Positions 35,252 to 44,606 of a DNA stretch of 55,120 nucleotides are shown here, piece by piece. The stretch's first letter is position 1; each line of letters starts with the position of its first letter. The stretch spans positions 1-55,120 of the forward strand of contig PBSR01000196.1 of the NCBI GenBank assembly GCA_002726335.1, given 5' to 3'. Below the pieces are notes generated by a model that did no database searches, was not told the DNA's origin, and saw nothing but the letters and a program-made list of their open reading frames with translations. The stretch comes from Gemmatimonadaceae bacterium (GTDB taxonomy: Bacteria; Latescibacterota; UBA2968; UBA8231). Position numbers and translations under genes: made by a program.

Positions 35252-37945
35252 ATGAGCAATTCCACCCGTGTGGACCAGACCCCGATCTCACCAAACGGTG
35301 AGGTCGAACTCGAACTGCGCGAGTGGCTCGACTCCCTCGACTACGTACTCGCCAACCGGTCTCCCGATCAGGTGCGGGAGCTGCTGTATCAGCTGCACAG
35401 CCGCGCCGAAGCGGCCGGCGTGTCTCTGCCGATCACGGCCAAGACACCCTACATCAACACGATTCCCCGCAGCCAGCAGCCGCCCTACCCCGGCAGTCGC
35501 GAGGTCGAGCGTCGCATCAAGAGCCTGATCCGCTGGAACGCCATGGCCATGGTCGTGCGCGCCAACAGCGATCCCGCGTCCCCCGGTGGCCACATCTCAA
35601 CCTTCGCCTCGTCGGCAACCCTGTACGAGGTCGGACTCAACCATTTCTTCCGCGCGCCGAACGGCGACTCCAGTGGCGACCTGGTCTTCATCCAAGGTCA
35701 CGCTGCCCCCGGGATGTACGCCCGCGCTTTTCTCGAGGGCAGACTCACCGAGCGCCACCTGGACAACTACCGTCGTGAGACGCGTGAGGGCGGCGGTCTG
35801 TCCTCTTACCCGCACCCATGGCTCATGCCGGACTTCTGGCAGTTCCCCACGGTGTCGATGGGGCTCGGGCCGATCATCTCGATCTATCAAGCCCGCTTCA
35901 ACCGGTACCTCCAGGACCGCGGCCTGAGGCCGGCCGACGATGCCAAGGTCTGGGGTTTCTTCGGCGACGGCGAGATGGACGAACCAGAATCTCTGGGCGC
36001 GCTGACCCTGGCCTCGCGCGAACAGCTCGACAACCTGATCTGGGTCGTCAACTGCAACCTGCAGCGACTCGACGGGCCCGTGCGCGGCAACAGCAAGATC
36101 ATCCAGGAGCTGGAGGGTGCTTTCCGCGGCGCCGGCTGGAACGTCATCAAAGTGATCTGGGGCGACGACTGGGACAGCCTGCTCGAAAGCGACGACGAAG
36201 GACTCCTCGCCCGGCGGATGGGCGAAGTCGTCGACGGCGAAATGCAGAAGTTCTCAGTCTCCGATGGCGCCCACATCCGTGAGCAGTTTTTCGGCAAGGA
36301 TCCGCGCCTGCTGAAAATGGTGGAGCACCTGACTGACGAACAACTGGCGAAAATGCGTCGCGGCGGACACGATCCCGACAAAGTCCATGCCGCCTACGCC
36401 GCTGCCGTGAAACACGAGGGCACTCCCACGGTGATCCTCGCCCACACCATCAAGGGCTACGGTCTGGGCGAGGCCGGCGAGGGCATGAACGTCAGCCATC
36501 AGCAGAAGAAACTGAACGAGGACGAGTTGCGCGAATTCCGCACGCGCTTCGGCATTCCCATCGACGACGACGACGTGGCCCGCGCCCCGTTTTACAAACC
36601 TGCTGACGACAGTGAGGAGATCCGCTACCTCAAGGAGCGACGCGCCGCTCTCGGCGGGTCACTGCCGCAGCGCAGCGTGCGGGCCCGGCCCTTGCCGATG
36701 CCCTCTGAGGAGTTGTTCACCGAGTTTCGTGACGGCACGGGCAACCGCGACATGGCGACCACCATGGCCTTTGCCCGGGTGCTGACCAAGCTCATGCGGG
36801 ACAAGGATATCGGTGCTCTCATCGTGCCCATCATTCCCGATGAGGCGCGCACCTTCGGGTTGGATGCACTGTTCCGCCCCTTCGGCATCTACGCCCACGC
36901 CGGGCAGAAGTACGAGCCCGTAGATCGCTCGACACTGTCCTACTACAATGAGTCCATCGATGGTCAGATCCTCGAAGAGGGGATCAATGAAGCAGGCGCC
37001 ATGTCCTCCTTCATTTCGGCCGGCACCGCCTATGCCAGCCACGGCGTCAACACGATTCCTTTCTTCGTCTACTACTCGATGTTCGGTCTGCAGCGAATCG
37101 GTGATCTCATATGGCTGGCCGGTGACATCCGCTGCAAGGGGTTCCTCGTGGGCGGCACCGCCGGGCGCACAACCCTCGCCGGCGAGGGCCTGCAGCACAA
37201 CGACGGCAACAGCCATCTGCTCGCCTATCCCGTACCCAACCTCGTGGCCTACGATCCGGCCTTCGCCTATGAGATCGAGATCATCATCAGGGACGGGATC
37301 CGTCGCATGTACGTGGAGCAGGAGGACGTGTTCTACTATCTGACGGTGGAGAACGACAGTTACCCCATGCCGGCCATGCCCGAAAGTGCCACCGAGGAGG
37401 GCATCCTGAAGGGGATGTATCCCTTCCGTCCGGCGCACCGGAGCCGCAAGCTGAAGGCCCAGCTTTTCGGCTCGGGGGCCATCATGAACATGGCCCTCGA
37501 AGCGCAGGTCCTGCTGGAGGAGAAGTACAGCGTCGCGGCTGACGTCTGGAGCATCACCTCCTTCAAGGAACTGCACAACGACGGGCTCGCCGCCGACCGC
37601 TGGAATCGGCTGCATCCGGGTCAGCCCCGGCGATCGCCATGGGTGACCGAGTGTGTGGGCGACGCCAAGGGTGTTTTTGTCATCGCCTCGGATTATGTGA
37701 AAGCCCTGCCCGAGTCGATTGCGCGCTGGTTCCCGCGGATGCCGGTGTCACTTGGCACTGACGGCTTCGGTCGCTCCGAGGGGCGCGAAGCCCTGCGCGA
37801 CCACTTCGAGGTCGATGCTCGATGGATTGCCATCGCCACTCTGAGCGCCCTGGCCGATGACGGCCAGATCGGCCACGAGGCCGTCGCCGAGGCGATTGGT
37901 GAGCTCGGCATCGACCCGGAAAAAACCAACCCCCTCACCGCCTGA
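35252..37945 (+). CDS. aceE: Pyruvate dehydrogenase E1, homodimeric type
   Basis: This thiamine-diphosphate enzyme decarboxylates pyruvate and acetylates the lipoyl groups of E2. The 897 aa match E. coli AceE rather than the two-gene alpha/beta form. The TPP/Mg2+ motif is GDGEMDEPESLGAL, ending near VVNCNLQRLDGP (about residues 233-272). HTIKGYGLG, YNESIDGQILEEGINEAGAM and GRTTLAGEGLQHNDGNS are all standard. The order aceE-aceF-lpd, with 14- and 5-bp gaps, gives the complete complex. It feeds acetyl-CoA and NADH to the respiratory genes described to the left. Confidence 0.98.
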   Translation: MSNSTRVDQTPISPNGEVELELREWLDSLDYVLANRSPDQVRELLYQLHSRAEAAGVSLPITAKTPYINTIPRSQQPPYPGSREVERRIKSLIRWNAMAMVVRANSDPASPGGHISTFASSATLYEVGLNHFFRAPNGDSSGDLVFIQGHAAPGMYARAFLEGRLTERHLDNYRRETREGGGLSSYPHPWLMPDFWQFPTVSMGLGPIISIYQARFNRYLQDRGLRPADDAKVWGFFGDGEMDEPESLGALTLASREQLDNLIWVVNCNLQRLDGPVRGNSKIIQELEGAFRGAGWNVIKVIWGDDWDSLLESDDEGLLARRMGEVVDGEMQKFSVSDGAHIREQFFGKDPRLLKMVEHLTDEQLAKMRRGGHDPDKVHAAYAAAVKHEGTPTVILAHTIKGYGLGEAGEGMNVSHQQKKLNEDELREFRTRFGIPIDDDDVARAPFYKPADDSEEIRYLKERRAALGGSLPQRSVRARPLPMPSEELFTEFRDGTGNRDMATTMAFARVLTKLMRDKDIGALIVPIIPDEARTFGLDALFRPFGIYAHAGQKYEPVDRSTLSYYNESIDGQILEEGINEAGAMSSFISAGTAYASHGVNTIPFFVYYSMFGLQRIGDLIWLAGDIRCKGFLVGGTAGRTTLAGEGLQHNDGNSHLLAYPVPNLVAYDPAFAYEIEIIIRDGIRRMYVEQEDVFYYLTVENDSYPMPAMPESATEEGILKGMYPFRPAHRSRKLKAQLFGSGAIMNMALEAQVLLEEKYSVAADVWSITSFKELHNDGLAADRWNRLHPGQPRRSPWVTECVGDAKGVFVIASDYVKALPESIARWFPRMPVSLGTDGFGRSEGREALRDHFEVDARWIAIATLSALADDGQIGHEAVAEAIGELGIDPEKTNPLTA

Positions 37946-37959
37946 ACAGGGATACGTAC

Positions 37960-39261
37960 GTGGCTGAGTTCAAACTGCCTGATCTCGGTGAAAACATCGA
38001 GTCCGGCGAGGTGGTCAACGTCCTCGTCGCGGAAGGCGACACGCTGTCAGAGGACCAGCCCGTGATCGAGCTGGAGACCGACAAGGCGGTGATCGAGGTG
38101 CCGTCTTCCGTCAGCGGTACGGTGAAGAAGGTCCTCGTCGCCAAGGGTGACCAGGCGACAGTGGGTCAGGTTCTGCTGGAGGTCGGTGGCGGTGAAGTGC
38201 CGAAGCCAACAGCCGAGGCCGCAGCTGGCCCGCCGGCGGTCGAGACACCAGCGCCGCAGGCGCCGCCGCCGCTTGAGGTCGCGCCGCCCGTGGCCGCGCC
38301 AGACAGCACCAGCCCCTCGCCGGTGCCGGCGTCGCCCAGAACGGCAACCGTGCATCCGGCTGCCCGCCCGGTGCCCGCAGCCCCCTCCGTCCGCCGCCTG
38401 GCGCGCGAGATCGGCATCGATGTCGCCGCCGTGGAGGGCACCGGCCCCGGTGGCCGCATCTGTGAAGGCGACGTCAAGGCCCACTCGAAGAGGCAGCACG
38501 AAACCGGGGCCGCCAGCCCGGGTATCGCTGCCGCCGCCCTGCCGGACTTCAGCAAATGGGGCGAGATTGAGCGTGAGCCCTTCAGCAACGTACGCCGCAT
38601 CACCGCCCAGCGGATGGCGGCGTCGTGGTCGACCATCCCCCACGTGACACAATTCGATCAGTGTGATGTCACCGACCTGGAGACTTGGCGCAAGACCTTC
38701 GGCAAGCAGGTCGAGAAGGCCGGAGCCAAGCTCACGCCGACGGCCATCATCCTCAAAGTCGCCGCCGCTGCCTTGCGCAAGTTTCCGCAGTTCGCCAGCA
38801 GTATCGATATGGCCGGCGAGGAGATCGTCTACAAGAAGTACTGCCATATCGGCGTTGCGGTGGACACGAAGCGGGGTCTTCTCGTGCCGGTCATCCGCGA
38901 CGTGGACGAGAAGTCGATCACGGAGATCTCCGTGGAGCTTGGCGAAATGGCCGAAAAGACACGCACCGGCAAGGTCTCCGTCGACGACATGCAGGGCGGC
39001 TGCTTCACCGTCAGCAATCTCGGCGGCATCGGCGGCACCGCCTTTACCCCGATCGTCAACGCACCGGAGGTCGCCATCCTCGGCGTGGCCCGCGGCAGCG
39101 CGCAGCCGGTCTACGTCGATGGACAGTTGCAGCCGCGGACGATCATGCCCCTGTCGCTGTCGTACGACCACCGGGTAATCGACGGCGCTGACGGGGCCCG
39201 CTTCCTGCGCTACATCTGTCAGGGCCTCGAGAATCCCTACTTCCTGGCCTTCGAGGGCTGA
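37960..39261 (+). CDS. aceF: Pyruvate dehydrogenase E2, dihydrolipoyl acetyltransferase
   Basis: This 433-aa E2 has a single lipoyl domain (lipoyl-Lys in ELETDKAVIEVPS, about residue 42), then a Pro/Ala-rich linker (80-130). The peripheral-subunit-binding domain follows (VRRLAREIGIDVAAVEGTGP, then GGRICEGDV), and then the catalytic domain with the HRVIDG motif (active-site His and Asp, near 403-408). The GTG start codes for the conserved AEFKLPDLGENIESGEVV N-terminus. One lipoyl domain contrasts with the two or three in enterobacterial AceF. Confidence 0.97.
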   Translation: MAEFKLPDLGENIESGEVVNVLVAEGDTLSEDQPVIELETDKAVIEVPSSVSGTVKKVLVAKGDQATVGQVLLEVGGGEVPKPTAEAAAGPPAVETPAPQAPPPLEVAPPVAAPDSTSPSPVPASPRTATVHPAARPVPAAPSVRRLAREIGIDVAAVEGTGPGGRICEGDVKAHSKRQHETGAASPGIAAAALPDFSKWGEIEREPFSNVRRITAQRMAASWSTIPHVTQFDQCDVTDLETWRKTFGKQVEKAGAKLTPTAIILKVAAAALRKFPQFASSIDMAGEEIVYKKYCHIGVAVDTKRGLLVPVIRDVDEKSITEISVELGEMAEKTRTGKVSVDDMQGGCFTVSNLGGIGGTAFTPIVNAPEVAILGVARGSAQPVYVDGQLQPRTIMPLSLSYDHRVIDGADGARFLRYICQGLENPYFLAFEG

Positions 39262-39266
39262 AACCC

Positions 39267-40679
39267 ATGGCCGCTGACCAGACGCAGATCGCGGTCATCG
39301 GTGGTGGTCCGGGCGGCTACGTGGCCGCCTTCCGCGCCGCCGATCTCGGCCTCGATGTCACCCTGATCGATCTGGACGAGAACCCCGGCGGCGTCTGTCT
39401 CTACCGTGGGTGTATTCCGTCAAAGGCCTTGCTGCATGTGGCCAAGCTGCTGAACGAGACGAAGGAAGCCGCCGAGTGGGGGGTCACCTTCGGCGAACCC
39501 CGGATTGACCTGGACGGACTGCGCGCCTTCAAGGATCGTGTCGTGGCCAGGATGACCGGCGGCCTCGGACAGCTGTCGAAGGCCCGCAAGGTCACCTACG
39601 TGCGCGGCCGCGCTCGCTTCACCGGCGCCCAGTCGCTCAAGATCGACCTCCACGATGGTGGCCAGCAGGATCTGAGTTTCGAGCAGGCCGTCCTGGCCAC
39701 GGGATCTCGCCCCGTCGTGCTGCCCGCCTTTGACATCGGTTCCGAACGCGTCATGGACTCTACTGGAGCCCTGGAACTGCGGGACGTGCCCGGACGCCTT
39801 CTCGTCGTTGGCGGCGGCATCATCGGCCTCGAGCTCGGCCAGGTCTACGCCGCTCTCGGGTCGCAAGTATCCGTTGTCGAGATGACCGATGGCCTCATCC
39901 CGCCGGCAGACCGCGATCTGGTCAAGGTGCTGAGCCGGCGCCTCGAATCGCAGTTCGAGGGGGTTCACCTGAATACGAAGGTCACCGCCGTCGCCGAGAA
40001 CGGGAACGCGCTGGACGTGTCCTGGGAGCCGGTCACAGGTGGTGATGGTGCGACGCAGACCTTCGATCGCATCCTGTTGTCTATCGGTCGCCGACCCAAC
40101 ACCGAGGACCTCGGCCTCGAAACCACGAGGATTCAATTGACCGAACGCGGTTTCGTCTCGGTCGACGCCCAGCGTCGCACCGCCGAGCCGTCGATTTTCG
40201 CCATCGGCGACGTCATCGGCTCGGCCCTGGCGCACACCGCGTCCCACGAGGGTATCGTCGCCGCCGAAGTCATGTCCGGAGAACGCTCCGCCTTTGAGCC
40301 GAACGCGATCCCCGGTGTCGTCTACACCGACCCCGAGATCGCCTGGTGCGGTCTGACCGAGAGTGAAGCCGCAGGACGCGACATCAAGGTGGCGCGCTTC
40401 CCCTGGGCCGCCTCCGGTCGGGCCACGACCCTCGGCCGCAGTGACGGCCTCACCAAGCTGATCGTCGACCCGCAGACCGAGCGCATCCTCGGCGTCGGTA
40501 TCGCCGGCCCGGGTGCGGGAGAGCTCATCGCCGAAGGTGTGCTCGCCGTGGAGATGGCCGCCCTCGTGCAGGATGTGGCCCTGACCATCCATCCCCATCC
40601 CAGCCTGTCAGAGACAGTGATGGAAGCGGCCGAGGCCTATCACGGCCTGAGTCCACATATCACGGGACCCCGGAGATAG
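39267..40679 (+). CDS. lpd: Dihydrolipoamide dehydrogenase (E3)
   Basis: This 470-aa FAD disulfide reductase re-oxidises the dihydrolipoyl groups and makes NADH. It shows the FAD motif VIGGGPGGYVAAFRAADLG (near 10-28), the redox disulfide GGVCLYRGCIPSK (about 41-53), the NAD motif VVGGGIIGLELGQVYAALG, AIGDV before the second FAD contact, and the C-terminal active-site pair in HPHPSLSET. All catalytic residues are present. Confidence 0.97.
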   Translation: MAADQTQIAVIGGGPGGYVAAFRAADLGLDVTLIDLDENPGGVCLYRGCIPSKALLHVAKLLNETKEAAEWGVTFGEPRIDLDGLRAFKDRVVARMTGGLGQLSKARKVTYVRGRARFTGAQSLKIDLHDGGQQDLSFEQAVLATGSRPVVLPAFDIGSERVMDSTGALELRDVPGRLLVVGGGIIGLELGQVYAALGSQVSVVEMTDGLIPPADRDLVKVLSRRLESQFEGVHLNTKVTAVAENGNALDVSWEPVTGGDGATQTFDRILLSIGRRPNTEDLGLETTRIQLTERGFVSVDAQRRTAEPSIFAIGDVIGSALAHTASHEGIVAAEVMSGERSAFEPNAIPGVVYTDPEIAWCGLTESEAAGRDIKVARFPWAASGRATTLGRSDGLTKLIVDPQTERILGVGIAGPGAGELIAEGVLAVEMAALVQDVALTIHPHPSLSETVMEAAEAYHGLSPHITGPRR

Positions 40680-40682
40680 GCG

Positions 40683-40699
40683 GCGGCAACAATTGCCGC
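40683..40699 (+). terminator. Short hairpin after lpd, possible terminator
   Basis: A perfect 7-bp stem GCGGCAA/TTGCCGC with a 3-base loop begins four bases after the lpd stop codon. No run of T follows, so it is not a classical intrinsic terminator. It could also protect the 3' end of the mRNA. Confidence 0.35.
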
Positions 40700-40915
40700 T
40701 CCCCGGTCACGGGATCGGGAAGAGCCTTCCCATGCCGCGGGGAGCAGGTTGCTCAGAGTCCACGGCTCTTATTGTCATAACATACTGTTTCAACGCATGT
40801 TACGCGTCTTCTATGCCACTCGGCAGGAAATCGGCACAGGCTTTGCGTCGTCTGGGTGCGGGGATCACTGTCCCCGGCACCCTTTTCCATTTGGACACGT
40901 CTGCCCGAGAGCAAG

Positions 40916-41143
40916 ATGGAACTCACGCCCCTCTCAAATACCCACATCGATCGGCGATTGCAGGACATCGACCGCCAGATTTCCAGCGCCCTGCGTGACA
41001 TCCGCAAGAATCTGGAGGAACTGGAGCAGGCGTCGAACCAGCCGGGAGATGGGGCCTCTGCCACCGGCCCAGCGGCGCGCGACAAAGGGTTTGCCGATGC
41101 TCTGCGCAACGCCATGGATCGGGGCGGCGCCAGCAGCGGCTGA
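40916..41143 (+). CDS. Small hypothetical coiled-coil protein
   Basis: The 75-aa reading frame begins MELTPLSNTHIDRRLQDID. Residues 10-38 form an amphipathic, charged helix (DRRLQDIDRQISSALRDI, then RKNLEELEQ) with clear heptad spacing, followed by a Gly/Ala-rich tail. No signal peptide or cofactor motif is seen. A GAGCAAG precedes the ATG. The frame is open for 20 more codons upstream (40856), but that part is low in helical character. It lies alone between the lpd hairpin and the transglycosylase gene. No function can be assigned. Confidence 0.45.
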   Translation: MELTPLSNTHIDRRLQDIDRQISSALRDIRKNLEELEQASNQPGDGASATGPAARDKGFADALRNAMDRGGASSG

Positions 41144-41242
41144 CTATAGAGTGACGACCGGCTTTTCAGTGGCCGGTTGCAGCGGGCGGGGCTATCTTTG
41201 CCGCTCGGCTTTCTCCCTTTCACGGTTTCCATCTCACTGATC

Positions 41243-43402
41243 ATGCCTGCCAAGATCCGTCTGGTCCTCGGCACGTCCGCCCTGTGCGCTCTCGTGGTGC
41301 TTCCCTTCGCTGCTCGCTTCCTTGCCGGCGGGGAGACACAGAGCCGTACGCACGCCGCCACACGCGTGGATTCTTCGGATATAGCCCAGCTGATTCGACG
41401 ACAGCAGTTCGAGTCCGCCTATGATCTGCTGGGCGAACGAGGGCCGAAGGCCGGCCAGGACGTGGTCCACCAGTATCGGCTTGCCGTCTGTGAACGTGCT
41501 CTGGGCCTGGCGGACAGCGCCTATTCCCGCTTGCTGCGCCTGGAGGGTTCCGAGCCTCTGCTGGCGGACTACCGCCGGCTGTGGATCGCCCGCAGTCTCG
41601 AAACCCTCGCCTCCTCCAGCGCTGACAGCGCGGCCGCCATCGACGGGTACCGTGACCTTCTCGTCCTCTCGATCAGCCCTGCCGTTGCTGACTCAGCCCG
41701 TCTCTACCTTGGATCGGCCCTGCGCCAGGTCGGCCGGTATGAGGAAGCCCTGCAGACATACCGTGAGCATCGTACAGCCGCCGGCACATCGGCGGGCCTT
41801 TTGTCCCGGGTCTCGGAGGTCTCCCGGCTGCACGGCGACGATGTCGGCAGCCGGGCAACGCAGCTCGAGCTGATCCGCCGCTACCCGTCAGACCGATTGG
41901 CCCTGGACGCTTCGCGCCGTCTGCGTCCGCGCACCTGGGACGAACGCTACGCCCGCGCCCAGGTCTACTACCGCCACCGCGACGACCGCCGTGCCATCGA
42001 CGATCTGCGCAAGCTCCTGATCGCCGATCCCCGGCACGAGCTGGCACCCCGGGCCGAATACGTGCTCGGTCGCGCCTACGCCCGCTCCGGACAGCTTGCC
42101 CGAGCCCGGCACACCTTCGAACGCCTGCACGAACGACATGGCTGGCCGTCAGCGCTCTATCGACTGGCGGGCCTGCAGATCAGTGGCAATCAGGACCTGC
42201 AGGCCGTCGATACCTACGTCGATTTCTCGCGGCGCTATCCCGACCACGAACTGGCCGACGACGCCCTGTGGCAGGCCGCCAAGGCTGCCGAGCGACAGGA
42301 CGATTTCGCCTCCTCTGAGCGCATCTATGGTTTGCTCGCCAAGAGCTACGCCAGCAGCGATTACGCCGAGGAGTCCGCCTGGGGTGTGGGATTCAGTCTG
42401 TATTGCCAGCGACGGTACGAAGAGGCCCTGGTCGTGTTCCGTCGCGTCAGTCAACAGGCACGACAGCCCCATATCGTCGATCAGAGCCTGTTCTGGGCCG
42501 GCAAGGCCATGCTCCGCCTCGACCGTCAGGATGAGGCGAAGCTGCTGTTCGCCAGAGCAGCCAGCGGCTTCCCCCGCTCCTACTACGCCTCGCGCGCTGT
42601 CAGTATGGGCTATGGCGAGCCGCACCTGGCGCAGCCGCGTCAGACCTCTCTGCGTTCCCCCCTGGACGCGACCACTCTCGAGTTGCGCCATATCGTCGGT
42701 GCCGACCATGTGCGCCGGGCACTTGTCCTTGGCAATCTCGGCCTGGCCGCTACTGCCAGGAGCGAGTTGCGACTGGCAGAACGCGCCAACAAGGGGGATC
42801 CCGACGCCCTGCTGGTATTGCGCGACAGTTATGAGGTTCTCGGTCTGCACGACCGCGCCCTGTTGCTCAGTACGCGTTCGGCCCGTCAGGACGACGACAT
42901 CCGCCGCCTCTACCCCAGCTACTACTGGGACGAAGTGGCCAGCGCCGCACAGAACGCCAGCGTCGATCCGTATCTCGTATTGTCTGTGATCCGGCAGGAG
43001 AGTTACTTCAACGAGGGCGCCGTGTCCCATGCGGGGGCCGTGGGACTCATGCAGATCATGCCGCAGACAGGGCGCAAGCTGGCCCGCAGCCTCGGGGTCA
43101 GGTCCTTCGAATGGCGCCAGCTGTTCGACCCCGGCGTCTCGATCCAGCTGGGCTCCCGGTTCCTCGGAGAACAGGTGCGCTCTTTTACCGCCGACTCGAA
43201 CGGTCTGCAGTTTCCGCTGGGGCTGGCCGCCTACAACGCCGGCCCTCGGGTGGCGCGACGCTGGCTCGAGCGCTTTCCCATCGAGGATGCCGACGCCTTC
43301 GTCGAGCGCATCCCCTACAAAGAGACAAGGCTGTACGTGAAGAAAGTTCTGAAGAATTACGCGATCTACAAGAGCCTAAACGGCTATGAGCCGGACGCGT
43401 GA
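41243..43402 (+). CDS. slt: Soluble-type lytic murein transglycosylase with TPR-like repeats
   Basis: This 719-aa protein has an N-terminal signal/anchor (residues 5-28). A long helical solenoid of TPR-like units follows (for example YLGSALRQVGRYEEALQTYR and SLFWAGKAMLRLDRQDEAKL). The C-terminal SLT domain contains the catalytic Glu586 in VIRQESYFNEGA, then HAGAVGLMQIMPQTGRKLA and AAYNAGPRVARRW. It cleaves peptidoglycan glycan strands in the periplasm. The ATG at 41243 gives the signal segment at the right place; the upstream 22 codons look non-coding. Confidence 0.92.
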   Translation: MPAKIRLVLGTSALCALVVLPFAARFLAGGETQSRTHAATRVDSSDIAQLIRRQQFESAYDLLGERGPKAGQDVVHQYRLAVCERALGLADSAYSRLLRLEGSEPLLADYRRLWIARSLETLASSSADSAAAIDGYRDLLVLSISPAVADSARLYLGSALRQVGRYEEALQTYREHRTAAGTSAGLLSRVSEVSRLHGDDVGSRATQLELIRRYPSDRLALDASRRLRPRTWDERYARAQVYYRHRDDRRAIDDLRKLLIADPRHELAPRAEYVLGRAYARSGQLARARHTFERLHERHGWPSALYRLAGLQISGNQDLQAVDTYVDFSRRYPDHELADDALWQAAKAAERQDDFASSERIYGLLAKSYASSDYAEESAWGVGFSLYCQRRYEEALVVFRRVSQQARQPHIVDQSLFWAGKAMLRLDRQDEAKLLFARAASGFPRSYYASRAVSMGYGEPHLAQPRQTSLRSPLDATTLELRHIVGADHVRRALVLGNLGLAATARSELRLAERANKGDPDALLVLRDSYEVLGLHDRALLLSTRSARQDDDIRRLYPSYYWDEVASAAQNASVDPYLVLSVIRQESYFNEGAVSHAGAVGLMQIMPQTGRKLARSLGVRSFEWRQLFDPGVSIQLGSRFLGEQVRSFTADSNGLQFPLGLAAYNAGPRVARRWLERFPIEDADAFVERIPYKETRLYVKKVLKNYAIYKSLNGYEPDA

Positions 43403-43638
43403 GCTGGCCACCGACTGCCGATACTGAGAGCACTGACGACCGCCCTGACTCGGGCAAACGGGGGCGCTTCATCGAGGATCTGTTCATCCTCCTCTGTGTG
43501 CTCAGCCTCTGGCCGGTGATCCTCGGGTGGCAGCACATGCTCTATGAGGTACTGCTCTACGCTGCTCTGGCTGGGCTCGTGTTCGTTCTCGTGCGGCGCG
43601 TCCGACGGTTCTCACAGGCACGCAACGGGAAAGACTGA
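43399..43638 (+). CDS. Small hypothetical membrane protein
   Basis: The 79-aa protein starts at a GTG that overlaps the transglycosylase stop (GTGA), so translation is probably coupled. Residues 1-25 are polar and acidic; two hydrophobic helices follow (about 28-45 and 47-64), then a basic tail RRVRRFSQARNGKD. No family is recognised. Coupling to slt suggests an envelope role. Confidence 0.6.
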   Translation: MSWPPTADTESTDDRPDSGKRGRFIEDLFILLCVLSLWPVILGWQHMLYEVLLYAALAGLVFVLVRRVRRFSQARNGKD

Positions 43639-43651
43639 AGTCGCTGACTTC

Positions 43652-44599
43652 CTAGTCCTGGTTACTCGACACACGGCCGGCAACACGTTCGATCACCAGA
43701 ACGACCACAGCTGCCAGCGCCATCAATCCGAAGGCCAGAACGGCCTCACCGTCCCAGACATCAGGAAGCACACAGTCAAAGCCGCCCTCGGTTCCTTCGA
43801 CCGACTGCCGGAAGGGCCAGACCTTACGCATCGACCCGGCCATGAGCCCCACGAGAAAGGCCATCGTCGCCCCGTGGGCGCGGGCCAGCAACCAGCGCAA
43901 CACTCGTGCGAACCCGAGGATGCCGGTGGCGAAGCCGACACCGAAAAGACCGATGATCACCAGGTCGCGGTCGTTCACCGCCCCGAGGATCTGCTGATAC
44001 TTGCCCATGACGACGAGCAGAAAGGAACCGCTGATTCCGGGTAGGATCATAGCGACGCTGGCCACCAGGCCGGCACCGATGAACTTGTACCACTCCACGC
44101 CCGTCTGCACCGGCACCAGCAAGGTGACGGTGTAGCCGACGGCAGCGCCGACCCCTGTCGCCAGCCCGGTGGGCGGACCCCACTTGCCCACCTGCCGAGC
44201 CACGACCAGCAGGCTGGCGGCGATCAGCCCGGTGAGGGCGCCCCACACGGGAACGGGGTGGTACTCCAGGAGCCAGGTGATCCCTTTCGCCAGGGTGACG
44301 ATGGCGCTGAAGATGCCCGCCAGCAGGGGCAGCAGAAACCCGATGTTGGCTCGCTCCAGCACCTCACCGAAGCGGCCGCGAAGCAGGGCGCTGACAAGAT
44401 GTCGATCGATGCCGGCCACAGTGCCCACGAGCTCATCGTAGATGCCGGTGATCAGCGCCATCGTGCCTCCCGACACGCCGGGGATGACGTCCGCCGTACC
44501 CATGGCGACTCCCCGCGTGAACAACCCGGCGGCGCGGCGGCGCATCGATCCGAACCACCCTGTCATGCTGGCGCACTCAACGTTGGTCTCAGACTCCAC
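43652..44599 (-). CDS. DUF368 membrane protein (undecaprenyl-phosphate translocase family, PopT-like)
   Basis: This is a polytopic protein of about 315 aa. The DUF368 signature GVAMGTADVIPGVSGGTMALITGIYDEL is followed in the second half by its internal repeat IGAGLVASVAMILPGISGSFLLVVMG. DUF368 members recycle the lipid carrier C55-P across the membrane, which fits with the isoprenoid synthase elsewhere in the window. I give the GTG at 44599 because AGGA precedes it by six bases. The ATG at 44566, 11 codons downstream, is an equally sensible start. It begins 7 bp after mutY. Confidence 0.88.
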   Translation of the reverse strand: MESETNVECASMTGWFGSMRRRAAGLFTRGVAMGTADVIPGVSGGTMALITGIYDELVGTVAGIDRHLVSALLRGRFGEVLERANIGFLLPLLAGIFSAIVTLAKGITWLLEYHPVPVWGALTGLIAASLLVVARQVGKWGPPTGLATGVGAAVGYTVTLLVPVQTGVEWYKFIGAGLVASVAMILPGISGSFLLVVMGKYQQILGAVNDRDLVIIGLFGVGFATGILGFARVLRWLLARAHGATMAFLVGLMAGSMRKVWPFRQSVEGTEGGFDCVLPDVWDGEAVLAFGLMALAAVVVLVIERVAGRVSSNQD

Positions 44600-44606
44600 G
44601 TCGTTC

